64,000 nt of DNA from Lepeophtheirus salmonis (taxonomy: Eukaryota > Arthropoda > Copepoda > Siphonostomatoida > Caligidae): positions 17,732,001 to 17,796,000 of the forward strand of contig NC_052140.2 in assembly GCF_016086655.4 (NCBI RefSeq), in the 5' to 3' direction. Each line of letters begins with the position of its first letter. Position 1 is the first letter of the stretch. Below the pieces are notes generated by a model. The model saw only the letters and a list, made by a program, of their open reading frames with translations, did no database searches and had not been told where the DNA came from. The position numbers were made by a program, and so were the translations under genes. Below, one piece after another: positions 62,818-64,000 of the stretch.

Positions 62818-63277
62818 CAAGTGAAGAAAATCCAGTATAGAATGGGCATGTTAAAAAAAGAAATCGAAAATTAACATGGTAACCCTAACAATTTGAAGAA
62901 TGTTTTGGAGGAGAGAAAGAATAATACTCATGATGTTTCAATAAATCAGCTACATTCAACTGTAACAAGGTAGGGGGGGGGGGAAGGAAATAAACAATGA
63001 AATTTGCTAGAATGACTCCAATGACAATCTCCAAATCTAGCCTGAGCCCAACATGGGCTTATAATTATAACTCCACAACAAATCCTCTTTTATGAGCACA
63101 CACAAACGTTCAAACAGGTTTTGAATATAATTGAATCTATGTATTTAGGAAAGGATGCCCACTACTCAAAAATTAAATAATAATGACAACAGCTAAAGAA
63201 AAGAAAATTCATTCTTCTCCTTGCCAATTCCAAAAAAAAACCTGGTCGGCTAAAAAAATTACTGGATTTACATCACT
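62818..63277 (-). mobile_element. MITE-A copy 6, complete, reversed
   Basis: Lower end CAAGTGAAGAAAATCCAGT; upper end, inverted, AGTGATGTAAATCCAGT. GAAGATAA flanks both sides (62810-62817 and 63278-63285), or AAGATAA if the G at 63278 is counted in the element. The body has all family blocks, reversed (AACATGGTAACCCT, ATCAGCTACATTC, GAATGACTCC, AAACGTTCAAACAGG, ATAATAATGACAAC). Confidence 0.85.
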
Positions 63278-63755
63278 GAAGATAAGAAATCCTTAGTGTT
63301 ACTTTCCGTTCCGTTTTTCATGAGTGCAACTACTCTATACAATAATTAGGGATGTAAAGATTGTCCAAATATTCATGAGCATTCATTTAAAAAATTGTAT
63401 ATTGTCGTAATTTGCAAGATATTAGTGATCTTTATAACTTTTCTCCCTATTTCGAAAATTCGAACGTATTAGCAAGAAAGCAGCACTACACATTATTTAG
63501 TTATCTTATTCATTAGATATGTCGTCTTTTAAAGTTGCCAACATATGTATACTTTTCTTTTTTATTTACATTCACGAGACTTTAGACAATTTTCTCCATC
63601 TTTGACACTATAATGAAAAAATAATAATAAGAGTTAGGAAAAAAAAAATTATGTTAAGATGACTAATGAGCGATGAGTTCTTTACTCTTTAAAGGGCTGA
63701 CTTATAAAAAAAATAATTTCAACATAACAAAGTTTTTATTTAATTCAAATCTTAT
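63278..63755. other. AT-rich spacer between two MITE-A copies
   Basis: No recognised feature. Confidence 0.4.
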
Positions 63756-64000
63756 CAAATGATAAAAATCCAGTGTAGAATAGGCATGCTAAAAAAAATA
63801 AACCTAAAATCAACATGGTAACCCTGACAATTTCAATAATGTCTTGGAGGAGATAAAGAATAATGCTCATGACGTTTCATTAAATCAGCTACAATCAGCT
63901 GTGACAAGGGAAGAAGGAGAAAAAAGGATATAAACAAGGGCATTTGCTAGAATTACTCTGTTATCGATCCCCAATTCTACTTTGAGTCCAAGAAGAACTT
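63756..64000 (-). mobile_element. MITE-A copy 7, cut by the window edge
   Basis: Starts CAAATGATAAAAATCCAGTG, then AATCAACATGGTAACCCTGA, CATGACGTTTC, AATCAGCTACAATCAGCTGT and TTGAGTCCAAGAAG at the window end. Only the first 245 bp of the roughly 465-bp element are inside. Confidence 0.8.

Noticed and set aside
1..64000. CRISPR arrays, operons, rRNA or tRNA genes
   Set aside because: No array of regularly spaced repeats with unique spacers, no rRNA blocks and no recognisable tRNA cloverleaf or A/B boxes were seen; the gene structure is eukaryotic.

Overview
The window is a eukaryotic, AT-rich, repeat-dense stretch with introns and many decayed Tc1/mariner and hAT-type transposons. Two host genes are recognisable. 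The flavour (arthropod-type Osa/ARID1 protein, abundant DD(D/E) transposase debris, very AT-rich introns) suggests a crustacean, and a caligid copepod (sea louse) such as Lepeophtheirus or Caligus is my best guess; that assignment is inference.

Left part, + strand: the last three coding exons of an Mgat2-like gene (alpha-1,6-mannosyl-glycoprotein 2-beta-N-acetylglucosaminyltransferase, a Golgi N-glycan enzyme) lie at 4640-4800, 22806-23020 and 25595-25844. Donors, acceptors and phases all match. The 5' exons lie beyond the left edge. The two introns, 18.0 kb and 2.6 kb, hold most of the transposon debris: mariner remnants, a hAT element, a long hairpin element, MITEs and AT-rich tandem repeats.

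Middle, about 26-33.9 kb: intergenic sequence with no host gene seen. It contains a split mariner with an AT-rich tandem array in its middle, a 415-bp mariner deletion derivative with both ends and TA flanks, an LTR-like segment, a further internally deleted transposase and several small MITE-like repeats.

Right part, - strand: a complete-looking gene for the SWI/SNF (BAF) chromatin-remodelling subunit Osa/ARID1 runs from its start codon at 57142 to its stop at 33958 in 16 inferred coding exons (about 1960 codons). It carries Pro/Gly/Ser-rich low-complexity exons, an ARID DNA-binding domain split over two exons (44384-44578 and 43871-44261) and a large last exon (33958-36084) encoding the conserved C-terminal BAF250 region. 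All exon phases join, except that the long exon 46229-47014 changes frame twice inside short repeats, with the two changes cancelling. The two genes converge tail to tail. Right of 57.1 kb is the 5' flank of osa and then more repeats, including two copies of a 460-470 bp hAT-like MITE, one of them cut by the window edge.

The least described material is the repeat population: a MITE family with hAT-style ends and an exact 8-bp target duplication, elements with arrays of short 'TTTTGCC'-type motifs at their ends, and an element with a G-rich end followed by a variable AT-rich tandem array. No CRISPR, operon or other prokaryotic feature is present, and no tRNA or rRNA gene was recognised.
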